Source of the DNA: Bordetella parapertussis
GTDB taxonomy: Bacteria > Pseudomonadota > Gammaproteobacteria > Burkholderiales > SG8-41
Assembly (NCBI GenBank): GCA_945864585.1
Contig: CAMBCF010000007.1
Span: 1-64,000, forward strand
Direction: 5' to 3'
DNA: 64,000 nucleotides
Part shown: piece after piece, positions 21,564-32,430 of the stretch
Layout of the letters: every line of letters begins with the position of its first letter
How positions within the stretch are numbered: position 1 is the stretch's first letter
Made by a program: the position numbers and the translations under genes
The notes under the pieces: generated by a model
Database searches by the model: none
What the model was told of the DNA's origin: nothing
What the model saw: only the letters and a program-made list of their open reading frames with translations

Positions 21564-22691
21564 ATGTCTGACCTCTCCCACGTCGCAACCCTGATTAAGC
21601 CCGGCAGCGCAGCCGCATCGCAGCTGCCCGTAGCCTGGTATTTCGATCCGCGGATTTATGCGCTCGAAAAACGCCTGCTGTTTGACGCAGGCCCGAATTA
21701 CGCCGGCCATGAATTACTGACACCCGAAAGCGGCGATTATCACGCGCTGCCGTGGGCAGGCGACGCCAAGGCGCTGGTGCGCACCGCCAACGGCGTGTCG
21801 CTCCTGAGCAACATCTGCCGCCACCGCCAGGCCGTGATGTTGCGCGGGCGTGGTCACGCAAAAAACATCGTGTGCCCGCTGCATCGCTGGACCTACGGCC
21901 TTGACGGTAAGCTGCTGGGCGCACCGCATTTCCCGCACAACCCGTGCCTTGATCTCGCGCAAACGCCGCTGACGAATTGGAACGGCTTGTTGTTCGAAGG
22001 CCCGCGCGACGTGGCGCGCGACCTCGGCGCGCTCGGCGTGACGCGCGATCTCGATTTCAGCGGCTTTATGTTTGACCGCGTGGAAATTGAAGAATACGCC
22101 TGCAACTGGAAAACCTTCATCGAGGTTTACCTTGAGGATTATCATGTCGAGCCGTTTCATCCCGGCCTCGCCGGGTTCGTGAACGTCGCCGATCTGAAGT
22201 GGGAATTCGGCGCGTGGCACAGCGTGCAAACCTGCGGCGTGAAGCACGGCCTCGCCAGGCCCGGCAGCGCGGTTTACCGGCGCTGGCATGATCAGGTCAA
22301 GCGCCACAGCGAAGGCAAGACACCCGCGCACGGCGCGATCTGGCTCACCTATTTTCCGGGGCTGATGGTGGAGTGTTATCCGCACGTGCTGGTGGTGAGC
22401 AACATCATTGCGCGCGGGCCCGAAGCCTGCACCAACGTGGTGGAGTTTTATTATCCCGAAGAGATGGTGTTATTCGAACGCGAATTCATCGAAGCCGAAC
22501 AGGCCGCCTATCGTGAAACCGCCATCGAAGACCGCGAAATCTGCGAACGCATGACAGCCGGCCGTCGCGCCCTGTATCAGCGGGGGGTAAGCGATGCGGG
22601 GCCGTATCAATCACCGCTGGAAGACGGCATGCGGCACTTTCATGAATTTCTGCGGCGTGAGATTGATCCGCATTTGGCTGCACATCGATAA
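21564..22691 (+). CDS. Rieske aromatic ring-hydroxylating dioxygenase alpha-type protein
   Basis: Rieske CRHRQAVML...CPLHRWTYGLDG; EDYHVEPFH iron site. Confidence 0.9.
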   Translation: MSDLSHVATLIKPGSAAASQLPVAWYFDPRIYALEKRLLFDAGPNYAGHELLTPESGDYHALPWAGDAKALVRTANGVSLLSNICRHRQAVMLRGRGHAKNIVCPLHRWTYGLDGKLLGAPHFPHNPCLDLAQTPLTNWNGLLFEGPRDVARDLGALGVTRDLDFSGFMFDRVEIEEYACNWKTFIEVYLEDYHVEPFHPGLAGFVNVADLKWEFGAWHSVQTCGVKHGLARPGSAVYRRWHDQVKRHSEGKTPAHGAIWLTYFPGLMVECYPHVLVVSNIIARGPEACTNVVEFYYPEEMVLFEREFIEAEQAAYRETAIEDREICERMTAGRRALYQRGVSDAGPYQSPLEDGMRHFHEFLRREIDPHLAAHR

Positions 22692-22711
22692 AACTCTTTA
22701 GCCATAAAACC

Positions 22712-23563
22712 ATGAGTTTCACCACGCTAATTTCGGTTTCCGCACTCGCCGCGCATCGGGATGACCCCAACTGGATTATCTGCGACTGCCGTCACGATCT
22801 GGCGGACTACGAAGCGGGACGCCGTGCCTACGCGCAGGCGCACCTGCCCGGCGCGCGCTTCCTGCATCTGGATGAAGACTTGTCCGGCCCCAAGACCGGC
22901 GTTAATGGCCGTCACCCGTTGCCGCATCCGATTACGTTTACGCTGCGGCTGGCGGCGCTGGGCATCGACAACAGCAAACAAGTCGTTGCCTACGATGCAT
23001 CGGGCGGCGTGTATGCCTCGCGCCTGTGGTGGATGCTGCGCTGGGTGGGGCACAGCAGCGTCGCCGTGCTCGACGGCGGCATCGACGCCTGGAACAGAGC
23101 CAGGCTGCCGCTCAACGCTGTGCTGCCCGCCATCAAACCGCTGCGCTACAACCCCAATCCGAATCCGCAGCTGGCGGTGAGCGCAAACGACATCGTAACG
23201 CAGGCCGTCAATCCCGGCGCCAGGGCGCTGCACATAATCGACGCACGCAGCGCCGACCGCTTTCGCGGAGAAAATGAAACACTGGATCCGGTGGCCGGGC
23301 ATATTCCGGGCGCGGCGAACCGCTTCTTCAAAAATAATCTGGCCGACGACGGCTGCTTCAAGTCAGCGCAGGTACTGCAGCAGGAATTTGCGTCGGTTCT
23401 CAACGCGCACGCACCGGCAAAAGTAGTGCATCAATGCGGCTCCGGCGTTACCGCCTGCCACAATCTGCTGGCAATGGAAGTGGCGGGCCTGACCGGTTCA
23501 CGGCTCTATCCCGGCTCCTGGAGCGAATGGGTCAGCGACCGCACGCGGCCCGTAGAAAGATAA
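22712..23563 (+). CDS. Thiosulfate/3-mercaptopyruvate sulfurtransferase
   Basis: Two rhodanese domains; active loop HQCGSGVTACHN. Confidence 0.92.
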   Translation: MSFTTLISVSALAAHRDDPNWIICDCRHDLADYEAGRRAYAQAHLPGARFLHLDEDLSGPKTGVNGRHPLPHPITFTLRLAALGIDNSKQVVAYDASGGVYASRLWWMLRWVGHSSVAVLDGGIDAWNRARLPLNAVLPAIKPLRYNPNPNPQLAVSANDIVTQAVNPGARALHIIDARSADRFRGENETLDPVAGHIPGAANRFFKNNLADDGCFKSAQVLQQEFASVLNAHAPAKVVHQCGSGVTACHNLLAMEVAGLTGSRLYPGSWSEWVSDRTRPVER

Positions 23564-23652
23564 GCGTTTAGTGTTTAGTGTTTAGTTGAAGAGTGGCGCG
23601 CCCTGCGCGGGAAATTTCTAACTCAACACTAAACACTTAACACTCATCACTG

Positions 23653-23814
23653 ATGAATTCCCTGCTCGCCGACGCGATTCTGCTGATCCATTTTGCGTTC
23701 GCGCTGTTTGTGGTCGGCGGCTTGTTGCTGACGTGGCTCGGAGCATGGCGCGGCTGGCGCTGGGAGGAGCGGCGGTACAAGACTTGTTACCTACTGGCCT
23801 TCCACGCAGGATGA
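23653..23814 (+). pseudogene. Truncated duplicate 5' end of DUF2784 gene
   Basis: MNSLLADAILLIHFAFALFVVGGLLLTWLGAWRGWRW matches the start of the gene at 24521, then diverges and stops. Confidence 0.85.
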
Positions 23815-23822
23815 GCCATTTG

Positions 23823-23854
23823 CCACAATGCTATCGCCGGTGATAGCATTGTGG
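23823..23854. promoter_or_regulatory. Perfect inverted repeat, likely TA operator
   Basis: ccacaatgctatc-gccggt-gatagcattgtgg, 13-bp arms at the toxin start. Confidence 0.65.
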
Positions 23855-23855
23855 C

Positions 23856-24281
23856 GTGATGAAACTGGTAATCGATACAAATGTATTTATTTCCGCCTTG
23901 CGCAGCGCCGATGGCGCCGCGCGGGTGGTGATCCGGCGTTGTCTGCAACGGCAGTACGAACCCTGCATGTCGCTGGCGCTGTTCGCCGAATACCGCGACG
24001 TCATGGGGCGTGGGCAACTCTACACAGACTGTCCGTTGAACGCTGACGAGCGGCAAGAATTGTTTCACGCCTTTGTCGCCGTTTGCCATCTCACGGAAAT
24101 CTACTATCTGTGGCGTCCGAATCTGCGCGACGAGGGCGATAATCATGTGCTTGAACTTGCGGTCGCGGCGAATGCCTACGCAATAGTCACGCACAATCGG
24201 GCCGATTTCGTTCGCGCGGCAGAGTTGCATTTTCCCGGACTGCGCGTCTTGGCACCGGCTGACTTACTGAAGGAGACTTGA
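23856..24281 (+). CDS. PIN-domain toxin (COG1569-like)
   Basis: MKLVIDTNVFISALRSADGAARVVIRRCL... ELAVAANAYAIVTHNRADF. Confidence 0.88.
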   Translation: MMKLVIDTNVFISALRSADGAARVVIRRCLQRQYEPCMSLALFAEYRDVMGRGQLYTDCPLNADERQELFHAFVAVCHLTEIYYLWRPNLRDEGDNHVLELAVAANAYAIVTHNRADFVRAAELHFPGLRVLAPADLLKET

Positions 24282-24282
24282 C

Positions 24283-24504
24283 ATGTCCGTGGTAACCCTG
24301 CGTATTGCCGAAGAGAAACATGCACGGCTCAAGCAATTAGCCGCCAGCCGCAACACCAGCGTCAATCGGTTGCTGGACGAACTGGCGACCATCGCGCTCG
24401 TCCAGCACGATCTGACGGTGCAGTTGCGCGCGACTGCACAGACAGGCAACCCGGCACGCGGGCTCGCGCTGCTTGACAAACTTGACGCGCATTTCGGCAC
24501 CTGA
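24283..24504 (+). CDS. Ribbon-helix-helix antitoxin-like protein
   Basis: MSVVTLRIAEEKHARLKQLAASRNTSVNRLLDELATIAL; 1-nt spacing from toxin. Confidence 0.8.
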   Translation: MSVVTLRIAEEKHARLKQLAASRNTSVNRLLDELATIALVQHDLTVQLRATAQTGNPARGLALLDKLDAHFGT

Positions 24505-24520
24505 ACGCGCAACGCAGCAC

Positions 24521-24895
24521 ATGCGCGTCTTACTCGCCGACGCGATTCTGCTGATCCATTTTGTGTTCGTGCTGTTTGTGGTCGGCGGCTTGTTGCTGAC
24601 GTGGCTCGGCGCATGGCGCGGCTGGCGCTGGATACGCAGCCTCAAATTTCGCATCGCACACCTGATCGCCATTGTGTTTGTCGCCGGCGAATCATCGCTT
24701 GGCATCGTATGCCCGCTCACCGAATGGGAAGATGCCTTGCGTGGCGCCGCCAGCAACAAGAGCTTCATCGCGCGCTGGGTGCATCAACTGATGTTCTTCG
24801 CGGCGCCCGAATGGGTGTTCACGCTGCTGTATGTCGCGTTTGCACTGACAGTGGCGGCAACGTTCTGGTGGCTGCCGCCCCGGCGCAATCCATAG
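24521..24895 (+). CDS. DUF2784 family membrane protein
   Basis: LLADAILLIHFVFVLFVVGGLLLTWLGAWRGWRWIRSLKFRIAHL... CPLTEWEDALR. Confidence 0.85.
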   Translation: MRVLLADAILLIHFVFVLFVVGGLLLTWLGAWRGWRWIRSLKFRIAHLIAIVFVAGESSLGIVCPLTEWEDALRGAASNKSFIARWVHQLMFFAAPEWVFTLLYVAFALTVAATFWWLPPRRNP

Positions 24896-24911
24896 CCGGT
24901 CAGTTACATCC

Positions 24912-26180
24912 CTACGCCAGAGAATCTGCCCAGATATTCCTTGCCCAGCCCCACGCGTATTGACCTTCAAGTTCGCTGGGAGCAGTGGACAAGCCGCCGG
25001 AACCCTTGACCACCAACATGGTTTTTTCCGCCGTGCTGTAGGCGTGGACCGACGCCACATGAATCACGTTCTTGGCGTCGACGAAGCTGTAGCAGGTGTT
25101 CATCATCATCGGCGCGGGATTGAGCGGCTGGCCCTTGATCAGGGCGATGACCGCCGCCGCGCATACTTTCGCATGCTGATTCGCCATGCTGGCCGATTTG
25201 GGCATGGCTGCTGCCGATAACGTGGCGTCCCCCAGCACATGCACGCCTTTGACTGCCGTGGATTCGCAGCTCAGCCAGTCCACGCCGCACCAGCGGTTGT
25301 TGGCGGTGATTAAGCCCGCCTGCTGCGCAATGTCGCCCGCGCGCTGCGGCGGCACCACGTTAAGCACATCGCCTTTGACATCGCCGAAAAACAGCTTGAT
25401 GGTCATGCCTTTCACATCGACATCGGCAATTTCGCTGTTGGGGCGGTAGTCGATCATGCCCTTGTAGAGATTGTTCCACGCCGCTTTGAACAGGCCCGCC
25501 TTCGACACCACATCCGGATTGCTGTCGAGCACGATGATTTTGGATTTCGGTTTGGCGCGCGTGAAATAATCCGCCACCTGACAGATACGCTCATACGGCC
25601 CCGGCGGGCAGCGATACGGCGCCAGCGGAATATGAAACACAAACACACCGCCGTCGCGCATCGCTTCCAGTTGTTTGCGCAACGCCAGCGTTTGCGGCCC
25701 GGCCTTCCACGCGTGCAGCACCTGCGCTTGCGCAGCGGCGTTGTTCAGACCCGGTATCGTGTCGTAATTAAAATCCACGCCGGGCGACACAATCAATCGG
25801 TCATAGTTAAGCGTATTGCCGCCCGCCAGCCGCACGCTTTTCGCAACAGGATCGATCGCTACCGCGTTGTCGCGCACCACGTTAACGCCGCGATCGGCAA
25901 GCCCGCGATAATTGCGCGAAATTTCGTTGAGGGTGGTGTTGCCCGCCAGTACCAGATTACTCATCGGGCACGAGATGAATCCAGCTTCCCGTTCGACCAC
26001 GGTGACCTCGATATCCGGCGACCACATCTTCACGTATTTCGCCGCCGTGCCGCCGCCGATGCCGGCGCCGATCACCACCACGCGCCCGGCGCTGGCGCCG
26101 CCGGTGGTGGCGCACCCTGCCAGCGCCGTTACGCCCGCCGCTGCCGTCCATTGCATGAATTCACGTCTGGATAGAGTCAT
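24912..26180 (-). CDS. fccB: Sulfide dehydrogenase (flavocytochrome c) flavoprotein subunit
   Basis: Tat-like N-terminus SRREFMQWTAAAGVTALAGC; RVVVIGAGIGGGTAAKYVK; next to a cytochrome gene. Confidence 0.88.
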   Translation of the reverse strand: MTLSRREFMQWTAAAGVTALAGCATTGGASAGRVVVIGAGIGGGTAAKYVKMWSPDIEVTVVEREAGFISCPMSNLVLAGNTTLNEISRNYRGLADRGVNVVRDNAVAIDPVAKSVRLAGGNTLNYDRLIVSPGVDFNYDTIPGLNNAAAQAQVLHAWKAGPQTLALRKQLEAMRDGGVFVFHIPLAPYRCPPGPYERICQVADYFTRAKPKSKIIVLDSNPDVVSKAGLFKAAWNNLYKGMIDYRPNSEIADVDVKGMTIKLFFGDVKGDVLNVVPPQRAGDIAQQAGLITANNRWCGVDWLSCESTAVKGVHVLGDATLSAAAMPKSASMANQHAKVCAAAVIALIKGQPLNPAPMMMNTCYSFVDAKNVIHVASVHAYSTAEKTMLVVKGSGGLSTAPSELEGQYAWGWARNIWADSLA

Positions 26181-26189
26181 GGCGTTCTA

Positions 26190-26528
26190 CTAATAGCCGC
26201 TGCGCGCTGGCGCAGCCGCTGGCTTGAGGTTGGCGAAATAACCGGCTATCAACTCAAACTGCGCGTCGGTGTAGCCCTTGGCGTGCTGATGCATGATGGT
26301 CGCGGGCCGTTTGCCGTCACGAAAATCCCGCAGTTGCTGCACCATCACGTCCTTGTTTTGCCCGGCGATGCTCGGCGGCACACCACCCGCGCTGCGACCA
26401 TCGGTGCCGTGGCAGGTAAAACACGTTGCCGCCAGCGCACGCGCGGCATGGGGGTCCTGCGCAAGCGCGGGCACGGCGCCCGCCACCAACATGGCTGCGA
26501 ATCCCGCAGCGAACCATCGAGTGTTCAT
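26190..26528 (-). CDS. c-type cytochrome, likely partner of the FCSD flavoprotein
   Basis: CFTCHGTDGRSAGGVPPSIAGQ haem motif; signal peptide. Confidence 0.88.
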   Translation of the reverse strand: MNTRWFAAGFAAMLVAGAVPALAQDPHAARALAATCFTCHGTDGRSAGGVPPSIAGQNKDVMVQQLRDFRDGKRPATIMHQHAKGYTDAQFELIAGYFANLKPAAAPARSGY

Positions 26529-26659
26529 GAGTAACTCCTTAGGGAATTTGTCGCAGCCTAGTATAACAATGCTGGGATGTATGCACAGCGGCAAATTGAT
26601 CAACCCTTGAAGCAAAAACCCCGGACAAACTGGAGTTTTTGCCCGCGCCAGTAACGCCG

Positions 26660-28927
26660 TTACACCACCGTCGCCTCCGGCTTTTTTTCCTCAACAAACA
26701 GCAGCTTGACCTTCTCGCCCGCATCGATATCCACCGTCACCTTGCCGCCGTTGGCGAGCTTGCCGAACAGCAGCTCATCGGCCAGCGCGCTGCGAATGGT
26801 GTCCTGGATCAGCCGCGCCATCGGGCGCGCGCCCATCGCCGGGTCGAAACCTTTCTTCGCCAGATAGTCTTTCAGCGCCTGGGTGAAGGTAATATCGACT
26901 TTTTTCTCGTGCAGCTGGTCTTCCAGCTGCATCAGGAATTTATCGACCACGCGCAGGATCACCGCTCGATCCAGCGCGGCAAACGAAATCATCGCATCCA
27001 GCCGGTTGCGGAACTCCGGCGTAAACATGCGCTTGATCTCGCCCATTTCGTCGCCCGCCTGTTTGCTCGGTGCGAACCCGATGCTGGTTTTTGACAATTC
27101 AGCGGCGCCCGCATTGGTGGTCATGATAATCACCACGTTGCGAAAATCCGCCTTGCGTCCGTTGTTGTCGGTGAGCGTGCCGTGATCCATCACTTGCAGC
27201 AGGATATTGAAAATGTCGGGATGCGCTTTTTCGATTTCATCCAGCAGCAGCACCGAATAAGGTTGCTTGGTGATTTGCTCGGTAAGCAGTCCTCCCTGAT
27301 CGAACCCGACGTAGCCCGGCGGCGCGCCGATCAGGCGTGACACCGCGTGGCGCTCCATGTACTCCGACATGTCAAAGCGTATGAGTTCCACACCCATCAC
27401 GTACGCCAGCTGGCGCGCGACCTCGGTCTTGCCCACGCCAGTGGGGCCGGAAAACAGAAAACTGCCGATGGGCTTTAACGGATTACCCAGGCCGCTGCGC
27501 GCCATCTTGATCGCGGTGGTGAGCGCATCAATGGCCTTGTCCTGGCCAAATACCACCGACTTGAGATCACGCCCCAAGGTCTTGAGCGAATTGCGGTCGT
27601 CATTCGACACCGTTTGCGGCGGAATGCGCGTGATCTTCGCCACCACCTCTTCGATTTCGTGTTTGGTAATGATTTTTTTCTGCTTCGATTTCGGCAGGAT
27701 GCGTTGTGCGGCGCCGGCCTCGTCGATGACGTCTATCGCCTTGTCGGGCAAATGCCGGTCGTTGATAAAACGCGCCGCCAGCTCGGCGGCGGCCGTTAAC
27801 GCAGCCGCCATGTATTTGACGCCGTGATGCTCCTCGAAGCGCGACTTCAGCCCCTTCAGGATTTGCACGGTTTCTTCCACCGAGGGCTCCAGCACATCGA
27901 TCTTCTGGAAGCGCCGCGACAGCGCGTGATCTTTCTCGAACACCCCGCGAAACTCGGTGTAGGTGGTGGCGCCTATGCATTTCAGTTGGCCGTTGGCTAA
28001 CCCCGGCTTCAACAAATTGGAGGCATCCAGCGTGCCGCCCGACGCCGCACCCGCGCCGATCAGCGTGTGTATTTCGTCGATGAACAAAATCGCCCGCGGA
28101 TTTTCCTGCAACTGCTTCAACACCGCTTTCAGACGCTGCTCAAAGTCACCGCGATACTTGGTGCCCGCCAGCAATGCGCCCATATCGAGCGCGTAGACCG
28201 TGCTTTTTAGCAGGATGTCGGGCACCGTTTCCTCGACTATGCGCCGCGCCAGGCCCTCGGCAATCGCCGTTTTGCCCACGCCCGCTTCGCCCACCAACAG
28301 CGGATTATTTTTGCGGCGGCGGCACAAAATCTGTATCGCGCGCTCCAACTCCTTGTCGCGGCCGATCAGGGGATCAATCTTGCCCTGCTGCGCCAGGCTA
28401 TTCAGATTCATCGTGTAGTTTTCCAGCGCGCCGCCGGCGGCTGGCGTTTCCTGCTCGGTGTCGGATTCAGCTTCGGACTTGGCAGGCGCCGCCTGCGGTG
28501 TTTTGCTGATGCCGTGCGAAATAAAGTTCACCACGTCGAGCCGCGTAATGCCCTTTTGATTCAAAAAATAAACCGCGTGAGAATCTTTTTCCCCGAAAAT
28601 TGCCACCAGCACATTGGCCCCGGTAACCTCTTTTTTACCCGACGACTGCACGTGCAGAATGGCGCGCTGGATCACGCGCTGGAACCCGAGCGTGGGCTGG
28701 GTATCGACGTCCACACCCGCCAGTATCGGCGTATGTTCCGTCACAAAATCCGCCAGCAGCTTGCGCAGATCATCGACTTCGGCGGCACACGCCTTTAACA
28801 CCGCCGAGGCCGACGGGTTATCCACCAGCGCCAGCAGCAAATGCTCCACGGTGATGAACTCGTGGCGCTTTTGGCGGGCCTCCATGAAGGCCATGTGCAG
28901 ACTGACTTCCAGTTCCTGAGCGATCAT
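26660..28927 (-). CDS. clpA: ATP-dependent Clp protease ATP-binding subunit ClpA
   Basis: Two AAA+ domains ([30 protein letters not shown]), 755 aa. Confidence 0.96.
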   Translation of the reverse strand: MIAQELEVSLHMAFMEARQKRHEFITVEHLLLALVDNPSASAVLKACAAEVDDLRKLLADFVTEHTPILAGVDVDTQPTLGFQRVIQRAILHVQSSGKKEVTGANVLVAIFGEKDSHAVYFLNQKGITRLDVVNFISHGISKTPQAAPAKSEAESDTEQETPAAGGALENYTMNLNSLAQQGKIDPLIGRDKELERAIQILCRRRKNNPLLVGEAGVGKTAIAEGLARRIVEETVPDILLKSTVYALDMGALLAGTKYRGDFEQRLKAVLKQLQENPRAILFIDEIHTLIGAGAASGGTLDASNLLKPGLANGQLKCIGATTYTEFRGVFEKDHALSRRFQKIDVLEPSVEETVQILKGLKSRFEEHHGVKYMAAALTAAAELAARFINDRHLPDKAIDVIDEAGAAQRILPKSKQKKIITKHEIEEVVAKITRIPPQTVSNDDRNSLKTLGRDLKSVVFGQDKAIDALTTAIKMARSGLGNPLKPIGSFLFSGPTGVGKTEVARQLAYVMGVELIRFDMSEYMERHAVSRLIGAPPGYVGFDQGGLLTEQITKQPYSVLLLDEIEKAHPDIFNILLQVMDHGTLTDNNGRKADFRNVVIIMTTNAGAAELSKTSIGFAPSKQAGDEMGEIKRMFTPEFRNRLDAMISFAALDRAVILRVVDKFLMQLEDQLHEKKVDITFTQALKDYLAKKGFDPAMGARPMARLIQDTIRSALADELLFGKLANGGKVTVDIDAGEKVKLLFVEEKKPEATVV

Positions 28928-28971
28928 CGGCGTCCTTTATCGGCTTCTGTAATCACGGTTGCAAGGGTAAA

Positions 28972-29280
28972 TCAATTTTCTTCCATCATGCACTGTAACG
29001 GATGTTGGTGCTGTTTGGCGTACGAGCGCACCTGATCCACCTTGGTCGAGGCAACATCCTTGGAATAGACGCCACACACGCCCATACCGTCGCGATGCAC
29101 CTTCAGCATCACCGCCGTCGCCTTTTCGCGGTCCAGCGAGAAAAACTTTTGCAGCACAATCACCACAAAATCCATCGGCGTGTAGTCGTCGTTGAGGATC
29201 ATCACCTTGAACATCGGCGGCGGCTTGGTTTTGGCCCGCTGCGCCTCCAGTACTGTGTCATCGCGTTGTTTGCCTGCCAT
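28972..29280 (-). CDS. clpS: Clp protease adaptor ClpS
   Basis: [28 protein letters not shown]. Confidence 0.96.
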   Translation of the reverse strand: MAGKQRDDTVLEAQRAKTKPPPMFKVMILNDDYTPMDFVVIVLQKFFSLDREKATAVMLKVHRDGMGVCGVYSKDVASTKVDQVRSYAKQHQHPLQCMMEEN

Positions 29281-29837
29281 GGTTCGACATTACTCAATAT
29301 ATACACCGGGCTAGCGGAATACTAAATCCGCGCATAAGGGTGTATTTTGGACGTAATCCCGAAAAATTCAAGTGTCTCCGCGATAAAAGATTAGGCGTGT
29401 TGTTTTCATGTTATCGGCGAATTTGGTGTATGCTTTAATTCTGTCTGCGAAGGTGACACGCTTTTTAAGCGTTAGTGATGATGATCACGCAGGTGGAAAT
29501 GTACGAAAGTGAAAGCGGGCCGCGGTCTGCTTTATCCATGGTTTGTTTCAGCGCGGGACGGCTGCGCCGATTAGCCACCCGCCAACGCGTGGCATCGCAA
29601 TTCTGTAAACCCCTGCTGCGTTTGGGGAGATGCGTGCTTTTTGCGTTTTTCGCGCTCTCGTGGTTGTCACCCGATCCAGTCGCCCACAATACGAACACCG
29701 TTAAATCGGCGCACGCCGCCGCTGCGTTTTCGCGCATTTATACGAACTACAATAAATGCGATAATCGTCCCGCTTAAACCCACGCTACGCGCATAGGTAA
29801 TACGCACCAACACCAACGAAGACGGAAACGGAGAATC

Positions 29838-31214
29838 ATGACTGGCAAAATCGACCTTTTTAAAATCGCCAAAGAAGAACAAGACGGCGATTTATTCAAG
29901 CTGCTCGACAGCATCTACCCGCGATCCAAAATTCAGCCGCGCGGCATTTCCGACGCCGTGATCTGGGAAGGCGGCAGCAACCACGGCGGCGTGCAGCCGG
30001 TGGCACATGCGTTTACCGACATGTTCGCGTTGAACGGCACCTTGATGGCGCTCGATGTGCTCGGGCTGCCGTTCCTCGGCGTGCCGATGATGGCGCAGTT
30101 TCGCCACGACACCAAACTGAAGTCGCTGGAGTGGTTCGGCAAGATGGATTACACCTGCCTGAAGTGGTCCACCGCGGGCGACTTCATGGTCAACGAAAAC
30201 GGCAAAAAAGTGGTGGTGGCGGGAAAATCCGCCAACGCGCCGCTGCGCACCGCCGCCGGCGTGTATTGCAATGTGCGCCCGTACGGCGCGATCACCAGTG
30301 TGCGCTTCATGCCTGGCCTGCCGTATTCGCAGGACAGCAAGAAATTCACGGTCAGCCGCGACACCGGCAACATCCACTCCGAGATGAATACGCCGGGTGT
30401 ACGCATGGCGTATGCAGTGCGACTGTTCCTGAAAATGGTGCATGAAACCAAGCACATCGGACGCGTCGCCACCAAGCCCACGCAGGCGCAGGAAGACGCC
30501 ATCAACGCCGGTATCGTGCGCTGGCTGTTGCAGGGCACCCAGTTCGAGTTAAAGCGCCGTTACACCGTGGACGCCTACGAGGAACAAAGGGCGAATGTCG
30601 ATGCGATCGTCGCCCTGCTGCCCAAGGATTTCAAAGCCGGCATGGAAAACTGGAGCGGCGAAATCAATGAACACATTTCCGACACCAACTTTGGCCTGTT
30701 GCTGCATGACATGATCCGGCAACGCAAATCCATCGTCTACGCTACCGACCTCGACGGCGACCGCTTGACCGACCTCATGGCGGATGCGCCCGAAGTATTG
30801 CGCAACTGGGGGCAAATGGTTCTCGATCACGCCAAGACCGGCGCGGACATGAAAAAAGTCTGGGCCGATATGGGCTTTACCATGAAGAGCGGTCACGACA
30901 TGACCAGCGTGATGTACCGCGTGGAAGGCGCGCCGATTTACGAACAGACACTCGGTTCAGCCGACGCCATGCTGCTGCGCCTGCTGGCGGGTGACGAAAC
31001 CGTCGGCGGCGAAAAGCAACCGTACGATCCGCGCATCCACTTCGTACTGATTAACGAAGCGTACAAGGCAGCAAATCCGGGCAACAGTGAACTGGCCCAC
31101 TGGCTGGATGCACAACTGGCGACGTTTGATAAAATATTTTCTGGCAAGCGGCCGCGTTATATCGACGGCTACAAGCATTTGAAAGCAGCGATCAAACCGT
31201 GGGGCAGCCGGTAA
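29838..31214 (+). CDS. Uncharacterized 458-aa protein
   Basis: Long intact ORF, no antisense competitor; family not recognised. Confidence 0.7.
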   Translation: MTGKIDLFKIAKEEQDGDLFKLLDSIYPRSKIQPRGISDAVIWEGGSNHGGVQPVAHAFTDMFALNGTLMALDVLGLPFLGVPMMAQFRHDTKLKSLEWFGKMDYTCLKWSTAGDFMVNENGKKVVVAGKSANAPLRTAAGVYCNVRPYGAITSVRFMPGLPYSQDSKKFTVSRDTGNIHSEMNTPGVRMAYAVRLFLKMVHETKHIGRVATKPTQAQEDAINAGIVRWLLQGTQFELKRRYTVDAYEEQRANVDAIVALLPKDFKAGMENWSGEINEHISDTNFGLLLHDMIRQRKSIVYATDLDGDRLTDLMADAPEVLRNWGQMVLDHAKTGADMKKVWADMGFTMKSGHDMTSVMYRVEGAPIYEQTLGSADAMLLRLLAGDETVGGEKQPYDPRIHFVLINEAYKAANPGNSELAHWLDAQLATFDKIFSGKRPRYIDGYKHLKAAIKPWGSR

Positions 31215-31287
31215 TTCTGGTGCGTCATCGGCCTTGCAATCAACGCCCGCAACCGCGGGCGTTGTTGTTTGCGCAGCCGCTTCGTCG

Positions 31288-31821
31288 ATGACGCAACACC
31301 TGCTGTTCAACAAACCCTACGGCGTGCTGTGCCAGTTTCGCGCGGTCAAAGGCAAATTGACGCTCAAGGATTTTATCCCGCAGCCGGACGTCCATGCCGC
31401 CGGCCGCCTGGATGCCGACAGCGAGGGGCTATTGGTATTGACGGATGACGGGCGCGAGCAACACCGCATCACCGATCCGCGCCACAAGCTCCCCAAGACT
31501 TACTACGTGCAAGTGGAGGGCGAACCGGACGAAGCGGCGCTCGCCCAACTGCGCAAAGGTGTCCTGCTCGGCGACGGTCTCACGCGACCCGCCGAAGCCA
31601 GCCTTGTGGACGCGCCCGCATGGCTGTGGCCGCGCAATCCGCCCGTGCGCTTTCGCAAGAACATTCCCACCATGTGGATAAAACTCAGCATCCGCGAGGG
31701 CAAAAACCGGCAAGTGCGGCGCATGACCGCCGCTATCGGCCACCCCACACTACGGCTCATACGCTACAACATCGGCGATTGGAACCTCGACGGGCTTACC
31801 TCGGGCGCATGGCGAATATAA
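31288..31821 (+). CDS. 23S rRNA pseudouridine synthase, RluE type
   Basis: [56 protein letters not shown]. Confidence 0.9.
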   Translation: MTQHLLFNKPYGVLCQFRAVKGKLTLKDFIPQPDVHAAGRLDADSEGLLVLTDDGREQHRITDPRHKLPKTYYVQVEGEPDEAALAQLRKGVLLGDGLTRPAEASLVDAPAWLWPRNPPVRFRKNIPTMWIKLSIREGKNRQVRRMTAAIGHPTLRLIRYNIGDWNLDGLTSGAWRI

Positions 31822-31991
31822 TCATAAGTGTTTGTTTTTATTGATATTTATTTTACCGCTTCCGATGACTGCCGCGCTGCATATTGCGACATGTCAACCG
31901 CGCACAAACTCGCTCGTTACTGGCTTTGACCGAAAAAAATACGGTCGGTTGCGCAAGCAACCATTTACCAACCACCAAAGAGGAAGAACAA

Positions 31992-32252
31992 ATGAATAAG
32001 CTGTTTGCAACCCTGATCGCCGCTCTGTTTGCCGCCGCGACCGTTACCCCTGTCATCGCGCAGGACAAGAAAGACGCCCCGAAAGCCGAAGCCAAAAAAG
32101 CCGACGAGAAAAAAACCGACGGCAAAGCCAAAGCCGAAGAAAAGAAAGCCGATACTCCGAAAGCCGATGCCAAGAAAGCCGATGCTCCGAAAGCCGATGC
32201 CAAGAAAGCCGACGCTCCGAAAGCCGACGCGCCGAAAAGCGACAAGAAGTAA
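31992..32252 (+). CDS. Small secreted Lys/Ala/Asp-rich repeat protein
   Basis: Signal peptide then (KADAPKADAKKADAP) repeats; followed by a terminator. Confidence 0.75.
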   Translation: MNKLFATLIAALFAAATVTPVIAQDKKDAPKAEAKKADEKKTDGKAKAEEKKADTPKADAKKADAPKADAKKADAPKADAPKSDKK

Positions 32253-32270
32253 TAGCGGATTTTCGCTGCA

Positions 32271-32300
32271 AAGGCAGGGTCTCACGACCCTGCCTTTTTT
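32271..32300 (+). terminator. Rho-independent terminator
   Basis: aaggcagggtctcacgaccctgcctttttt. Confidence 0.85.
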
Positions 32301-32430
32301 ATTGGGAAACCCCGCAGGGCGGAATACGCATAGCGTATCCCGCCTTCCGTGTCAGTCGGGATCAAGCGCGCATCGCATCCTTAACGCCGGTCGCAATCCC
32401 CCGCTCCGCCGCGCGGAGTAAAATAGTGAC

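Noticed and set aside
29475-29777. 100-aa ORF upstream of the 458-aa protein
   Set aside because: No recognisable family or convincing RBS; not supported enough to call.
32053-32285. Repeat tract considered as CRISPR-like or minus-strand repeat ORF
   Set aside because: Repeats are codon-level duplications of the KADAPK peptide, no unique spacers.
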